Part shown: one piece after another, positions 1-7,647 of the stretch | Numbering within the stretch: position 1 is the first letter of the stretch | How the letters are laid out: each line of letters starts with the position of its first letter | NCBI GenBank assembly: GCA_910586575.1 | Contig: CAJUJQ010000037.1 | Span: 1-23,977, forward strand | DNA from: an uncultured Clostridia bacterium | GTDB lineage: Bacteria > Bacillota > Clostridia > Oscillospirales > Butyricicoccaceae | Length of the DNA stretch: 23,977 nt | Reading direction: 5' to 3' | Notes under the pieces: generated by a model | What the model saw: the letters and a program-made list of their open reading frames with translations, nothing else | The model's database searches: none | Told to the model about the DNA's origin: nothing | Translations under genes and position numbers: made by a program

Positions 1-2
1 AT

Positions 3-650
3 GCGGAAATCCAGCCCAAGAACGAGTTCGATTTTTGGCCGGATGGAGCAGTAGGATTGTGGGGAATCTCTAAGGGCGCGGAGCTGGCGCTGACAGCGGG
101 GAGCCTCCTGCCGGGACTTGTCAATGCTGTCATTGCTGTGGCTCCTATGAATACGGTGTGTCAGGGATTTTCCAAGCAAAAGGGCGTCACGCTCATGCCG
201 GGGAGCACCTGGTCTTTTCACGGCGGGGAAGTGCCTTATACTGGCTTCGGTCTGAACAGATTTCCTCTGGCTCAGGTGCTGAGCAAAAGTCTCAAGGCAC
301 GGGAGCTGACCATGTATGACCTTTACATTCCACTGGTGAAGAATCCCGCTCCTGCCGCAATTATCCGGGCGGAGCGGATCACCGGCCCGATTTTGTTAAT
401 CTCATCGAAGATGGACACCATGTGGCCCTCTGAAGCGGCGGCGGAGCAGATCATGAAACGGCTGCGGGAACACGGTTTCCCATTTTTCTGTCAGCACTTG
501 AACTATGACTGCGGCGGTCACCTGTTTGTCCCCATGGAAATACGGCTGGCAAGGGCGTTCAAAGGCGACCGGGGAAAATATCGGGAACGAAGCCGGAACG
601 AGCGGATGGATTCTCTCGCAAAAACACTGGAATTTATTTCAAAATGGTAA
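3..650 (+). CDS. Acyl-CoA thioesterase/BAAT C-terminal family hydrolase (5' partial)
   Basis: The frame is open to the left window edge, so the N-terminus is missing; the first ATG at 57 is internal. The visible protein is an alpha/beta-hydrolase. The nucleophile elbow is GISKGAEL (BAAT family: G-x-S-x-G). The acid is probably the Asp of SSKMDTMWPSE and the base the His of CGGHLFVP, giving a complete Ser-Asp-His triad in the expected order and spacing. This fits the C-terminal catalytic domain of bile acid-CoA:amino acid N-acyltransferases and acyl-CoA thioesterases. Bacterial members are cytosolic hydrolases, often of unknown substrate. The elbow carries Ser, as in thioesterases, where the mammalian N-acyltransferase has Cys, so hydrolysis is likelier than conjugation. 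The gene ends at TAA 648-650 and the next intact gene is 860 bp away. The family assignment is good; the substrate is unknown. Confidence 0.75.
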   Translation, partial: AEIQPKNEFDFWPDGAVGLWGISKGAELALTAGSLLPGLVNAVIAVAPMNTVCQGFSKQKGVTLMPGSTWSFHGGEVPYTGFGLNRFPLAQVLSKSLKARELTMYDLYIPLVKNPAPAAIIRAERITGPILLISSKMDTMWPSEAAAEQIMKRLREHGFPFFCQHLNYDCGGHLFVPMEIRLARAFKGDRGKYRERSRNERMDSLAKTLEFISKW

Positions 651-663
651 GGTGGTGGTGAAA

Positions 664-892
664 ATGTTCGGTGAGCTGAAAGAAAACACCGTCCAGCATA
701 CACTCTGTATGCCTCTATGCGGACGGATGATAATGTAATCGAGAAAGACTATGCTGACGGTTATTTGAAAGGCGGATATCGCAAAACGCCTGTCACCCGC
801 TTGTTCAACTGGGCTATGCGAACATTTCACATGGGCTTTATGCTCCATGTGGAATTTAAGGGCTTGTTCCGCATCTGTCCGCACACATCTTG
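664..892 (+). pseudogene. Probable remnant of an LCM-type (Ppm1/Tcmp) methyltransferase
   Basis: The ATG at 664 opens a frame reading LKENTVQHTLCMPLCGR, which resembles the start of Ppm1/Ppm2/Tcmp-type SAM-dependent methyltransferases (KENTVQ-TL--PL-GR). This frame stops at 738. From about 714 the next frame is open to TGA at 890-892 and reads as plausible protein (TDDNVIEKDYADGYLKGGYR, then a Trp/Phe-rich tail). The junction looks like a frameshift or an internal deletion, because the large SAM-binding core of the family (about 200 residues) is absent. The family call rests on recalled N-terminal motifs only and the second half is unassigned. The weak purine-rich stretch before 664 (GGTGGTGG) could be its ribosome site. 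Confidence 0.3.
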
Positions 893-1109
893 ATTGCATA
901 TTTCCCATCATATAGTGCCCAAATTTCCTGGCAGTCGTCAGCCTGACTGCGAAATTCTGACGATACCTGGCGAAAAACCTGACGGTGCAATCTGTGCATG
1001 TCCAGATACGAAACAGGCTCTAATGGTTATTGGAAAGGCGGGTGCTGAATGGGTTCATCAAAATTTTCGCAGACGATTGACAAATCCAACGGAATGTGAT
1101 ATGGTATGG
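893..1109. other. Intergenic stretch, no recognisable gene
   Basis: Short reading frames occur, the longest from 894 to 1124, but none has a convincing ribosome site or a recognisable domain. With the remnant before it and the orphan promoter after it, this looks like decayed DNA. Confidence 0.4.
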
Positions 1110-1125
1110 ATTAGCGGCATCTAAC
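1110..1125. promoter_or_regulatory. Near-match metal operator (ATTAG-N6-CTAAC)
   Basis: The 16 bp ATTAG-N6-CTAAC differs by one base from the perfect palindrome repeated elsewhere in the window. It lies directly upstream of the -35 at 1128, and its centre is 33 bp (about three helical turns) from the next operator at 1143. This spacing fits cooperative binding of two dimers on one face of the DNA. Confidence 0.5.
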
Positions 1126-1127
1126 TA

Positions 1128-1156
1128 TTGTCGCAAGGAACAGTTAGCGATAACTA
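1128..1156 (+). promoter_or_regulatory. Orphan promoter flanked by metal operators
   Basis: TTGTCG (1128-1133) and TAACTA (1151-1156) are separated by 17 bp, and the -10 lies inside the operator at 1143. The layout matches the promoter at 9564-9592. No intact gene follows. The nearest open stretch (1165-1320, 50 codons, no ATG) reads plausibly as protein but I do not recognise it. Confidence 0.45.
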
Positions 1157-1158
1157 AC
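1143..1158. promoter_or_regulatory. Metal-type operator GTTAG-N6-CTAAC
   Basis: A perfect 5+5 palindrome with a 6 bp centre (CGATAA). It is one of five perfect copies in the window (1143, 1477, 5158, 9575, 9650). The arms GGTTAG/CTAACC resemble the core of DtxR/IdeR boxes but with a wider centre. A DtxR-family gene lies at 11045. The assignment to that protein is inference. Confidence 0.6.
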
Positions 1159-1426
1159 ACTTAAAACGAAGAAATTGGCGAAGCATCTTTCTTTTCCCCG
1201 GAGTATCACGGAGCCTTCCTGAATGTTATTTCCTGTGATAATAAGGACATCTGCATTGTTTTGCCGCCTGCCCATTTGGATGCTTTCCGGTATCACAGCG
1301 GGATGGTACCGGCTTGTGTGTAGCCTGGGCTTGGTTATGCGCACAGAAGGAACTCCGAATAAGCTTTTACTATATTTCACCTATCTGGTGGTTTATAGCA
1401 TAAAAATGACAAGGAGGATTACCGTT

Positions 1427-1453
1427 ATGATTGAAAACTGCGACAGCACATGA
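1427..1453 (+). pseudogene. Truncated gene start (8 codons behind a strong RBS)
   Basis: AAGGAGG (1411-1417) sits 9 nt before an ATG, but the frame MIENCDST ends at TGA 1451-1453. A strong ribosome site on so short a frame suggests the start of a gene whose body was lost, or a leader peptide for the surface protein 58 bp further on. I cannot distinguish these. Confidence 0.3.
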
Positions 1454-1476
1454 ATCTTTCTTTTTTATACCCAGAG

Positions 1477-1492
1477 GTTAGCTACAACTAAC
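1477..1492. promoter_or_regulatory. Metal-type operator before the SLH/ZinT-like gene
   Basis: A perfect GTTAG-N6-CTAAC palindrome (centre CTACAA) preceded by G, so the left arm reads GGTTAG. It ends 19 nt before the ATG at 1512. A weak TTATAC (1465-1470) just upstream could be the -10, which would place the operator at the transcription start. Confidence 0.65.
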
Positions 1493-1511
1493 AGGATTTA
1501 GAGGAGGACAC

Positions 1512-3968
1512 ATGCGCACATACAATTTTACATTTAAGGGACTGGCGCTTTTCCTGGCGGTTCTGATGGCTTTGACGGTGTTTCCCGCATCGGCGTTTGC
1601 GGCAGAAGATGGGACGTCAGATACACTGGAAACGAGTGGTGACGGCGCGCCGGAGAATGTTCTGATGAACATTCCCTATGACAAATTCTATGCCGCCGAA
1701 ATTGATAACGACATTCCGGTAGACGCCGTATCGTCTGCCACACGCAATAAACCCCGCACGGGTACGCTGGTGAACGGGTCCTATCATGTGAACGCGGACG
1801 GCAGCGATATTTCCGGCGTAACCTTTCCGGTGAAGGTTGGCGACGGGGCAGACCTGTCCGGCTATACACAGATTACAGATGATAACTCCGTTGAGATTAC
1901 TGTGACCAACCGGGGACAGACCACCACTACAACGTATAGCGGAAAAGACGCTCTGTTCGAGAGTGAGGACTATTCCTATTACGTTTTGGAGGAGGAACCC
2001 GCCTATTATAAGATTTTGGAAGCCGATGGAAGCTTCAGTGAAGTCAAGGGAGCCGAGTCTCAAACGATTGATGCAGACGTGGAGCTGACCACCGTCAGCA
2101 GCTATGGGGACTATCAGATCACCATTGAGAGCGAAAGCCTTGATACAAGCAAGGTCTATGGCGTGGCGCTGACCACCACGGACGGAAGCGGCTATGGCCT
2201 GCGTCATCTGGAAAACATCTGGCAGGGTAAAAAGCTGGCGTTCTGCACCGGGTTTACAACATCGGTACATAATTGTCCTACCGACTCCAATCATTATGCG
2301 TCCATCATGGGGAAAACCATCGAGCAGATTACCTACTACACGGAAAGCGGCATTTACGAAATTGCGGTGGATTTGCCTGTGCCTGAAAAATCCTATCAGA
2401 CCATCCCGGCCATTGTGGACGGCGTGGAAAAGCAAGTCACTGTGCTGCAAACCGAGGACGGCAGCACAGTCAGCTATGATTTCTCCAAATTGGATTTGAG
2501 TGATACCGGCACATTTCCAAACGGCGACATGGATGCCTATCTTGTTACGGCAGGCGGGGAAACAGAGCTGGCAGGTGACAAAACGCTGTCCCGATGGGTT
2601 GGAACCTGGGAGAGCTGGGAAACGTATCTCGACCCGTCCGGAACAGCGGGCATACAGTACCCCTATCTGAACCAGGTTTGGCAGCTGGCCTATCAGGCTT
2701 ATATGGCCGCGTTCCAGTCGGCGGGAATCGATATGTCGGCAGCCATGCCGGATGTCGCTGCTTTGCAGGCATATTGGAAAAAGATTGCCACAACAAAGGG
2801 CGTCGAAACGATTGAGATTGCTCCGGGAGGGCGCGGCAGTTATACCATCAAATGGCGGGATGCCAGCGGGACAGAGCTCGGCAGCGGGAATTATGTGATG
2901 ACAGGAAAACTTCTCAAAGGCTTTGAGGGTGCGCCCGCATATGTATTTACCGCACAGAACGAGGATGTCAACAGCAGTTATAAATACCTGATTGCCATGG
3001 AACCCGGTATGGATGGTACCGAAACAGAACCGATTGCGAAACATTACCATTTTCAATTCGGCAGTTTGCTGGAAGATATGCTGCTCGAAGATGAGCTGTA
3101 CAATTCCACAGATTATGGCACAAATGAAGCAACCGGTCGTCCGGTCAGCAGCAATCTGAAAAACTCCCAGTGGTACGCCACGGTCATTGACGCGGAATCG
3201 ACAGCGCTTGCCAAGTATAATGTGATTCTGGGGATGCATCAGGCAAATAAATGGAGCAGTCTGCCCAATACTGGCGGCAGCAGTTCTGGCGATAGCTCCG
3301 GCGGCAGCTCTGTCAGCGCTTCACGGCCCTCTGCAAGCAGGCCGAAGGCGTCTGATCACTCGGATAACAATAAACAATCCTCAGATACCGCCCCGGAAAA
3401 CAGCACGCCGTCCCCAAATCCGGCTGCACCTGTGGATACCACACCCAGCGGCTTTGCGGATGTCCTCTCCGGCATGTATTATACGGATGCTGTGGAATGG
3501 GCGGCAGCGCGTGGGATTACCAGCGGCGTCAGCAGTACCATTTTCAGCCCGGACAGCAGCTGCACCAGGGGGCAGGTAGTGGCCTTCCTGTGGCGCGCAA
3601 TGGGCGAACCTTCTGGAGCCGGGCAGCGCTTTACGGATGTCAGTGAGGACGCGTATTATGCGGACGCGGTTTCCTGGGCGGTTGGCGCGGGGGTAACGGT
3701 TGGCAAAGGCAACCATGAATTTGCGCCGGAGGCTCCCGTGACCCGCGCACAATTTGTGACCTTCCTGTACAGGGCAGCCGGAAGCCCGGACGTATCCGGA
3801 AACTGTGCCTTTACGGACGTGGCCCCGGACGCATATTATTATAACGCGGTCTTATGGGCTGCGCAGCAAGGCATCGCGTCCGGAACCAGTACCAATTCCT
3901 TCAGCCCGGATGCGCTATGCAGCCGCGGGCAGATCGTGACGTTCCTGTATCGCTTTATGGGGGATTAA
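1512..3968 (+). CDS. S-layer-anchored surface protein with ZinT-like domain and three SLH repeats
   Basis: The protein has 818 residues. Residues 1-30 are a signal peptide (hydrophobic core, cleavage near ASAFA-A). Residues about 50-300 are a region recurring in clostridial surface proteins (motifs NADGSDISGVTFPVKV and GLRHLENIW), to which I can give no function. Residues about 361-578 resemble the ZinT/AdcA C-terminal metal-binding fold: WVGTWESWETYLD, then YWKKIATTKGVETIEI, and a metal-ligand-like HYHFQFG with His511 and His513. The first ligand His of the ZinT triad appears to be missing. A Ser/Pro-rich linker (about 585-645) precedes three SLH repeats (about 647-698, 706-757, 767-818), which normally hold proteins on the cell-wall polymer. 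AGGAGG at 1502-1507 fixes the start. A metal operator lies 19 nt upstream and a strong terminator follows, so it is probably a single-gene unit induced by metal shortage. The proposed role, capturing metal (zinc by family) at the surface, is inference. Confidence 0.8.
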   Translation: MRTYNFTFKGLALFLAVLMALTVFPASAFAAEDGTSDTLETSGDGAPENVLMNIPYDKFYAAEIDNDIPVDAVSSATRNKPRTGTLVNGSYHVNADGSDISGVTFPVKVGDGADLSGYTQITDDNSVEITVTNRGQTTTTTYSGKDALFESEDYSYYVLEEEPAYYKILEADGSFSEVKGAESQTIDADVELTTVSSYGDYQITIESESLDTSKVYGVALTTTDGSGYGLRHLENIWQGKKLAFCTGFTTSVHNCPTDSNHYASIMGKTIEQITYYTESGIYEIAVDLPVPEKSYQTIPAIVDGVEKQVTVLQTEDGSTVSYDFSKLDLSDTGTFPNGDMDAYLVTAGGETELAGDKTLSRWVGTWESWETYLDPSGTAGIQYPYLNQVWQLAYQAYMAAFQSAGIDMSAAMPDVAALQAYWKKIATTKGVETIEIAPGGRGSYTIKWRDASGTELGSGNYVMTGKLLKGFEGAPAYVFTAQNEDVNSSYKYLIAMEPGMDGTETEPIAKHYHFQFGSLLEDMLLEDELYNSTDYGTNEATGRPVSSNLKNSQWYATVIDAESTALAKYNVILGMHQANKWSSLPNTGGSSSGDSSGGSSVSASRPSASRPKASDHSDNNKQSSDTAPENSTPSPNPAAPVDTTPSGFADVLSGMYYTDAVEWAAARGITSGVSSTIFSPDSSCTRGQVVAFLWRAMGEPSGAGQRFTDVSEDAYYADAVSWAVGAGVTVGKGNHEFAPEAPVTRAQFVTFLYRAAGSPDVSGNCAFTDVAPDAYYYNAVLWAAQQGIASGTSTNSFSPDALCSRGQIVTFLYRFMGD

Positions 3969-3977
3969 CCCCGGCCA

Positions 3978-4014
3978 GGCCCCGGATCATTTCAAACGGA
4001 TCCGGGGCCTTTCT
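3978..4014 (+). terminator. Rho-independent terminator
   Basis: A perfect 11 bp stem (GGCCCCGGATC / GATCCGGGGCC, loop of 10) followed by TTTCT, 9 bp after the stop codon of the SLH protein. Confidence 0.85.
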
Positions 4015-4053
4015 GACAAAAAAGATATATCAATAGATAGAGAGGTTTTCCGT

Positions 4054-5079
4054 ATGCCTGCACAGTATCATCTGTCTCAACCCTTTTATGAAGATCAATT
4101 ATTCTATGGAACAGCGGCGCAGGTTGTGGCGCGGGATGGTGCCTGTTCTGTTTTTAAGATGAAGAACGAAACCGGGGAAGGAATCATGACTCGTTATCCC
4201 GTATTGCGGGGGATCGAGCTGATTTATAACGATATGCACATCGCCAATGTCCGGAAAGAGGAAAATAAAGCGCCCTGTCCGGATGTCATGGAGATCAACC
4301 ACTGCCGGGAGGGGCGTTTTGAGTGTGAGTTTCCCGACGGCCGCACGGCATATCTTGGCGCAGGCGACCTGGCAGTTAATATGCTGACCCATCCAAGCAG
4401 CAATTCCTGGTTCCCTCTGTCCCATTACCACGGTATTTCGGTCATGGTCGATCTTCCCGCCGCACAGGAAACGCTGCGTCAAATCAGTTTCACGATGGGG
4501 GAAACCGCCGTTGACCTTTACGCCCTGCGGGACCGGTTGTGCGGCGGGGACAGCTGTTTCATCATGCGGGCTACCGAGTCGATCCAGCACATTTTCTCAG
4601 AGCTTTACGCGGTCCCGCCCGCTGTCCGCAGCGGCTACTGTAAGCTGAAGGCGCTGGAGCTGCTGCTGTTCCTGGCTTCCGCCGACTTGCCGGAGCTTCG
4701 AGAAAAACGGGCTTATATTACCCGCACGCAAGCGGATACGATCCGGGCAATCCGCACCTATCTGGTGGAGCATTTAGACCGGCGTATCACCTTGCCGGAA
4801 TTGTCCCGACGGTTTGGCATTCCGCTGACTGCGATGAAGCAAAACTTCAAAACCGTTTATGGAGAGTCCATCGGCACATATATGCAGTCCTACCGGATGC
4901 AAAAGGCTATGTGGCTTCTCTTGGAAACAGACCGAAGTATTGTCGTAATAGCAGGGCAGGTGGGCTATCAGAATGCCAGCAAATTCTCCGAGGTGTTCCG
5001 GCAGTTTACCGGGAGCACCCCCACAGAGTACAGAAAAATTCCCCGTCCGATCGGAGCAGAATCCGTCCGTTTGGAGTAG
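4054..5079 (+). CDS. AraC-family regulator, PchR/YbtA-like
   Basis: The protein has 341 residues. The C-terminal third holds two helix-turn-helix motifs of the AraC type (from about residue 230; RRITLPELSRRFGIPLTAMK, then QVGYQNASKFSEVFRQFTG and the usual TPTEYRK ending). The N-terminal two thirds are a sensor domain with the long layout of PchR/YbtA-type regulators, including GISVMVDLPAAQ. PchR and YbtA activate metallophore transport genes when the ferri-siderophore is present. The start has a purine-rich site (AGAGAGG, 4039-4045). The gene lies between a terminator and the lipoprotein gene, on the same strand as the ABC pair it may control. No operator of the GTTAG type precedes it. The ligand is unknown. 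Confidence 0.8.
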   Translation: MPAQYHLSQPFYEDQLFYGTAAQVVARDGACSVFKMKNETGEGIMTRYPVLRGIELIYNDMHIANVRKEENKAPCPDVMEINHCREGRFECEFPDGRTAYLGAGDLAVNMLTHPSSNSWFPLSHYHGISVMVDLPAAQETLRQISFTMGETAVDLYALRDRLCGGDSCFIMRATESIQHIFSELYAVPPAVRSGYCKLKALELLLFLASADLPELREKRAYITRTQADTIRAIRTYLVEHLDRRITLPELSRRFGIPLTAMKQNFKTVYGESIGTYMQSYRMQKAMWLLLETDRSIVVIAGQVGYQNASKFSEVFRQFTGSTPTEYRKIPRPIGAESVRLE

Positions 5080-5157
5080 CAAAGAACCTCATTTTGCGGT
5101 ATCATAGCCTGGTAGAAAAGTGAGCCGGTCATTTCGCCGCTTATTTTTTGAAAAACG

Positions 5158-5173
5158 GTTAGCTATGTCTAAC
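5158..5173. promoter_or_regulatory. Metal-type operator before the GLUG lipoprotein gene
   Basis: A perfect GTTAG-N6-CTAAC palindrome (centre CTATGT), preceded by G. It ends 19 nt before the ATG at 5193, the same distance as at the SLH gene. TTGAAA at 5148-5153 could be a -35, but a start of transcription 3' of the operator would leave almost no leader, so the promoter is uncertain. Confidence 0.65.
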
Positions 5174-5192
5174 TAAATGTAGGAGGTATAAA

Positions 5193-5783
5193 ATGAAGCA
5201 CTCGAAAATTTTTAGCCTGATGTTCTCCGCGCTGCTTTGTGGTTCTCTGCTTACCGGCTGCGGTAACACGGGCAGCACGCAGAACGACCTTTCGGAAACA
5301 CCCGCCAACGTTTCGCTGGAGGCAGTGTTTGCTGGGGGAACCGGAACGGAAACAGACCCCTATCAGATTGAAACGATTGCCCAGCTGGAAACGTTCCGGG
5401 ACGGTGTAAACGACGGCAGCCAAAACGGCTACACAGGCGCGTTCATCCAGCTTGGCGCGGATTTGGATATGGAGGGAGCCGTCTGGACACCGATCGGTAC
5501 CATGGAGGATATGGAGGGGCATTCCACCATGTTCCTGGGCGTCTTTGACGGAGACGGGCATACGGTGTCGAATCTTTCCTATACATCGGAAGCCCCCACG
5601 GTTGGCGCGGGGTTGTTCGGCATCAGCTGCGGCACGGTAAAAAACCTGAACATGGATGCCCTGAATCTGTATGGTGCAGGCAAATATGCCTATTGGCTGG
5701 CTTCTGGCATTTCTGTTGATTACACCGATCAGGATGCCAAAAACAGCATCGAGCTGTTCTGCACGGAAAACCTGTCCGAATAA
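5193..5783 (+). CDS. Lipoprotein with a GLUG-type domain
   Basis: The protein has 196 residues. A type II signal peptide ends in the lipobox LTGC with Cys23, so the mature protein should be lipid-anchored on the outer face of the membrane. From about residue 50 it has the block GTGTETDPYQIETIAQLE, then DGDGHTVSNLSYTS and VGAGLFGISCGTVKNLNM. This is the pattern of GLUG-containing beta-helical surface proteins in Clostridia and Bacteroidetes. Only about one repeat is present, whereas family members usually carry several, so the protein may be a shortened version. AGGAGG at 5181-5186 fixes the start. The operator directly upstream suggests induction with the SLH/ZinT-like protein. The ABC pair follows after a terminator, so a substrate-handling role for that transporter is possible but unproven. 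Confidence 0.75.
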   Translation: MKHSKIFSLMFSALLCGSLLTGCGNTGSTQNDLSETPANVSLEAVFAGGTGTETDPYQIETIAQLETFRDGVNDGSQNGYTGAFIQLGADLDMEGAVWTPIGTMEDMEGHSTMFLGVFDGDGHTVSNLSYTSEAPTVGAGLFGISCGTVKNLNMDALNLYGAGKYAYWLASGISVDYTDQDAKNSIELFCTENLSE

Positions 5784-5803
5784 AGCTGGCAATCCAAGAG
5801 TTC

Positions 5804-5840
5804 GGCGGGCCAGTGAAATAGCCCGCCTGGCTTTTCTTTT
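5804..5840 (+). terminator. Terminator between the lipoprotein and ABC genes
   Basis: A perfect 7 bp GGCGGGC/GCCCGCC stem with a 10 nt loop, then TGG and CTTTTCTTTT. It ends 28 bp before the first ABC gene, so that pair is expressed either by partial readthrough or from a promoter I do not see. Confidence 0.75.
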
Positions 5841-5868
5841 ACAATTATTTCCAAAGGAGCTTATCAAC

Positions 5869-7647
5869 ATGGATCAAAAGCAATCCAACCTGTCCCAGCT
5901 GATGCGCTATGCCGGAGGGCACAGGTATTTGACTTATCTGTCCCTGCTGCTGTCCGCCGTCAGCGCGGTACTTGCGTTGTTTCCCTTCGTGTTCCTGTTC
6001 CAAATCATCCGAGAGGTCATTGCGGCCGCTCCCGACTATGCCCGCGCCACGCACATTGTCCACAACGGCTGGATGGCGGTGGGCTTTGCGCTGGTGTCCA
6101 TCGTGGTTTACTTCTGCGCCCTGATGTGCTCCCACCTGTCCGCCTTCCGTATCGCCGGGAATATCCGTAAGGCGCTGATGTCCCATATTGCCGGGCTTCC
6201 CCTGGGTTTTATCGGCGAGATGGGCAGCGGGAAAATCCGCCGTATTGTCAATGACAGCAGCGCGGCCACAGAAACCTATTTGGCCCATCAGCTTCCTGAT
6301 ATGTCGGCGGCAATTACCACGCCTGTCTGCATGATCGTTATGCTGCTCCTGTTCGATTGGCGGTTTGGCCTTGTCAGCCTCCTGCCTATTGTCCTGGGCT
6401 TCGCCGCCATGTTCAAAATGACCGGTCCCCAAATGGCAAAGGATATGAAGGAGTACCAAAACGCCCTGGCGGATATGAACAACGAAGCAGTCGAGTATGT
6501 GCGGGGCGTTCCCGTAGTGAAAACCTTCGGCCAGACTGTCCACTCCTTCAAGCGGTTCAAGGGCACCATTGACAGCTACTACACATACTGCATTTCCTAC
6601 TGCAAAAAGTGCCGTCCGCCCATGCTGGCGTACACGGTATTGATTAACAGCGCTTTCGCGTTTTTAATCGTACTGGCACTGATTTTGACAGACGGCGGGC
6701 CGGTGGCACAGCCGGTACTGCTGAACTTCATCTTTTACGTAATCTTTACCCCTATTATCGCCACAGCCATGTCCAAGGTCATGTATATGAGCGAAAACGG
6801 GATGATTGTGGCCGATGCGCTAAGCCGTATCCACTCCATTCTGGACGCGGAGCCGCTGCCGGAACCGCGCGGCAGCAAGCTCCCAACAGGCAATGACATT
6901 GCTTTGGAAAACGTGACTTTCCGCTACACCGGCGGGACAACGGACGCGCTCCACGATGTGACCATCCGGGTGGGCGCTGGGGAGACTGTGGCACTGGTAG
7001 GCCCTTCCGGCGGCGGCAAAACCACCGTGGCAGGGCTGATCTCCCGGTTTTGGGATGTGACCGGCGGCGCGATTCGGATCGGCGGCGTTAATGTGAAGGA
7101 CATTCCCAAAGAGACGCTGATGGACACGGTGGCCTATGTGTTCCAGGACAGCCGCCTGCTGAAAACCTCCATTTTGGAAAATGTACGGCTCGCCAATCCC
7201 AACGCTTCCCGGCAGGAGGTCGAGCGGGTACTGCATGAGGCGCAATGCGACGACATCCTTGCCAAGCTGCCCCAGGGCATTGACACGGTGATCGGCACCA
7301 AGGGCGTGTACCTCTCCGGGGGCGAACAGCAGCGGATTGCCATTGCCCGCGTCATGCTGAAGAACGCTCCCATTCTCATTCTGGACGAGGCTACCGCCTT
7401 CGCCGACCCGGAAAATGAAGCACTGGTTCAACGGGCTTTTGAACGGCTCTCCAAGGGCAAGACCGTCATCATGATTGCCCATCGGCTGACCACCATCAAG
7501 AACGCTGACCGCATTTTCGTGCTGCGGGAGGGGCATGTGGAGGAAAGCGGTACCCATGCTTCCCTTGTGTCAAGGGGCGGCCTTTACGCTAAGATGTGGC
7601 AGGATTATCAGACCTCTGTGAGCTGGAAGGTAGGTGCAGCAAAATGA
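5869..7647 (+). CDS. ABC transporter, fused membrane and ATPase domains (half 1)
   Basis: The protein has 592 residues from the ATG at 5869, chosen because AAAGGAG lies 8 nt before it; upstream in-frame starts run through the lipoprotein gene. The N-terminal 320 residues form a six-helix type IV exporter-fold domain. The ATPase domain has Walker A GPSGGGKTT (about 378-386), Q-loop YVFQDSRLL, signature LSGGEQQ (about 481-487), Walker B ILILDEA (about 501-507), the unusual D-loop FADPENE and H-loop IAHR. The D-loop and the pairing with a PchR/YbtA-like regulator recall YbtPQ/IrtAB-type transporters, which have the exporter fold yet import metal-siderophore complexes. Its stop overlaps the start of the partner gene (ATGA), so the two are translationally coupled and form a heterodimer. 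Substrate and direction are inference. Confidence 0.85.
   Translation: MDQKQSNLSQLMRYAGGHRYLTYLSLLLSAVSAVLALFPFVFLFQIIREVIAAAPDYARATHIVHNGWMAVGFALVSIVVYFCALMCSHLSAFRIAGNIRKALMSHIAGLPLGFIGEMGSGKIRRIVNDSSAATETYLAHQLPDMSAAITTPVCMIVMLLLFDWRFGLVSLLPIVLGFAAMFKMTGPQMAKDMKEYQNALADMNNEAVEYVRGVPVVKTFGQTVHSFKRFKGTIDSYYTYCISYCKKCRPPMLAYTVLINSAFAFLIVLALILTDGGPVAQPVLLNFIFYVIFTPIIATAMSKVMYMSENGMIVADALSRIHSILDAEPLPEPRGSKLPTGNDIALENVTFRYTGGTTDALHDVTIRVGAGETVALVGPSGGGKTTVAGLISRFWDVTGGAIRIGGVNVKDIPKETLMDTVAYVFQDSRLLKTSILENVRLANPNASRQEVERVLHEAQCDDILAKLPQGIDTVIGTKGVYLSGGEQQRIAIARVMLKNAPILILDEATAFADPENEALVQRAFERLSKGKTVIMIAHRLTTIKNADRIFVLREGHVEESGTHASLVSRGGLYAKMWQDYQTSVSWKVGAAK

Noticed and set aside
1617..3239. 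Long minus-strand open frame (540 codons) opposite the SLH/ZinT-like gene
   Set aside because: It is a composition shadow of a well-supported plus-strand gene with signal peptide, SLH repeats, RBS and terminator, and its translation shows no domain.
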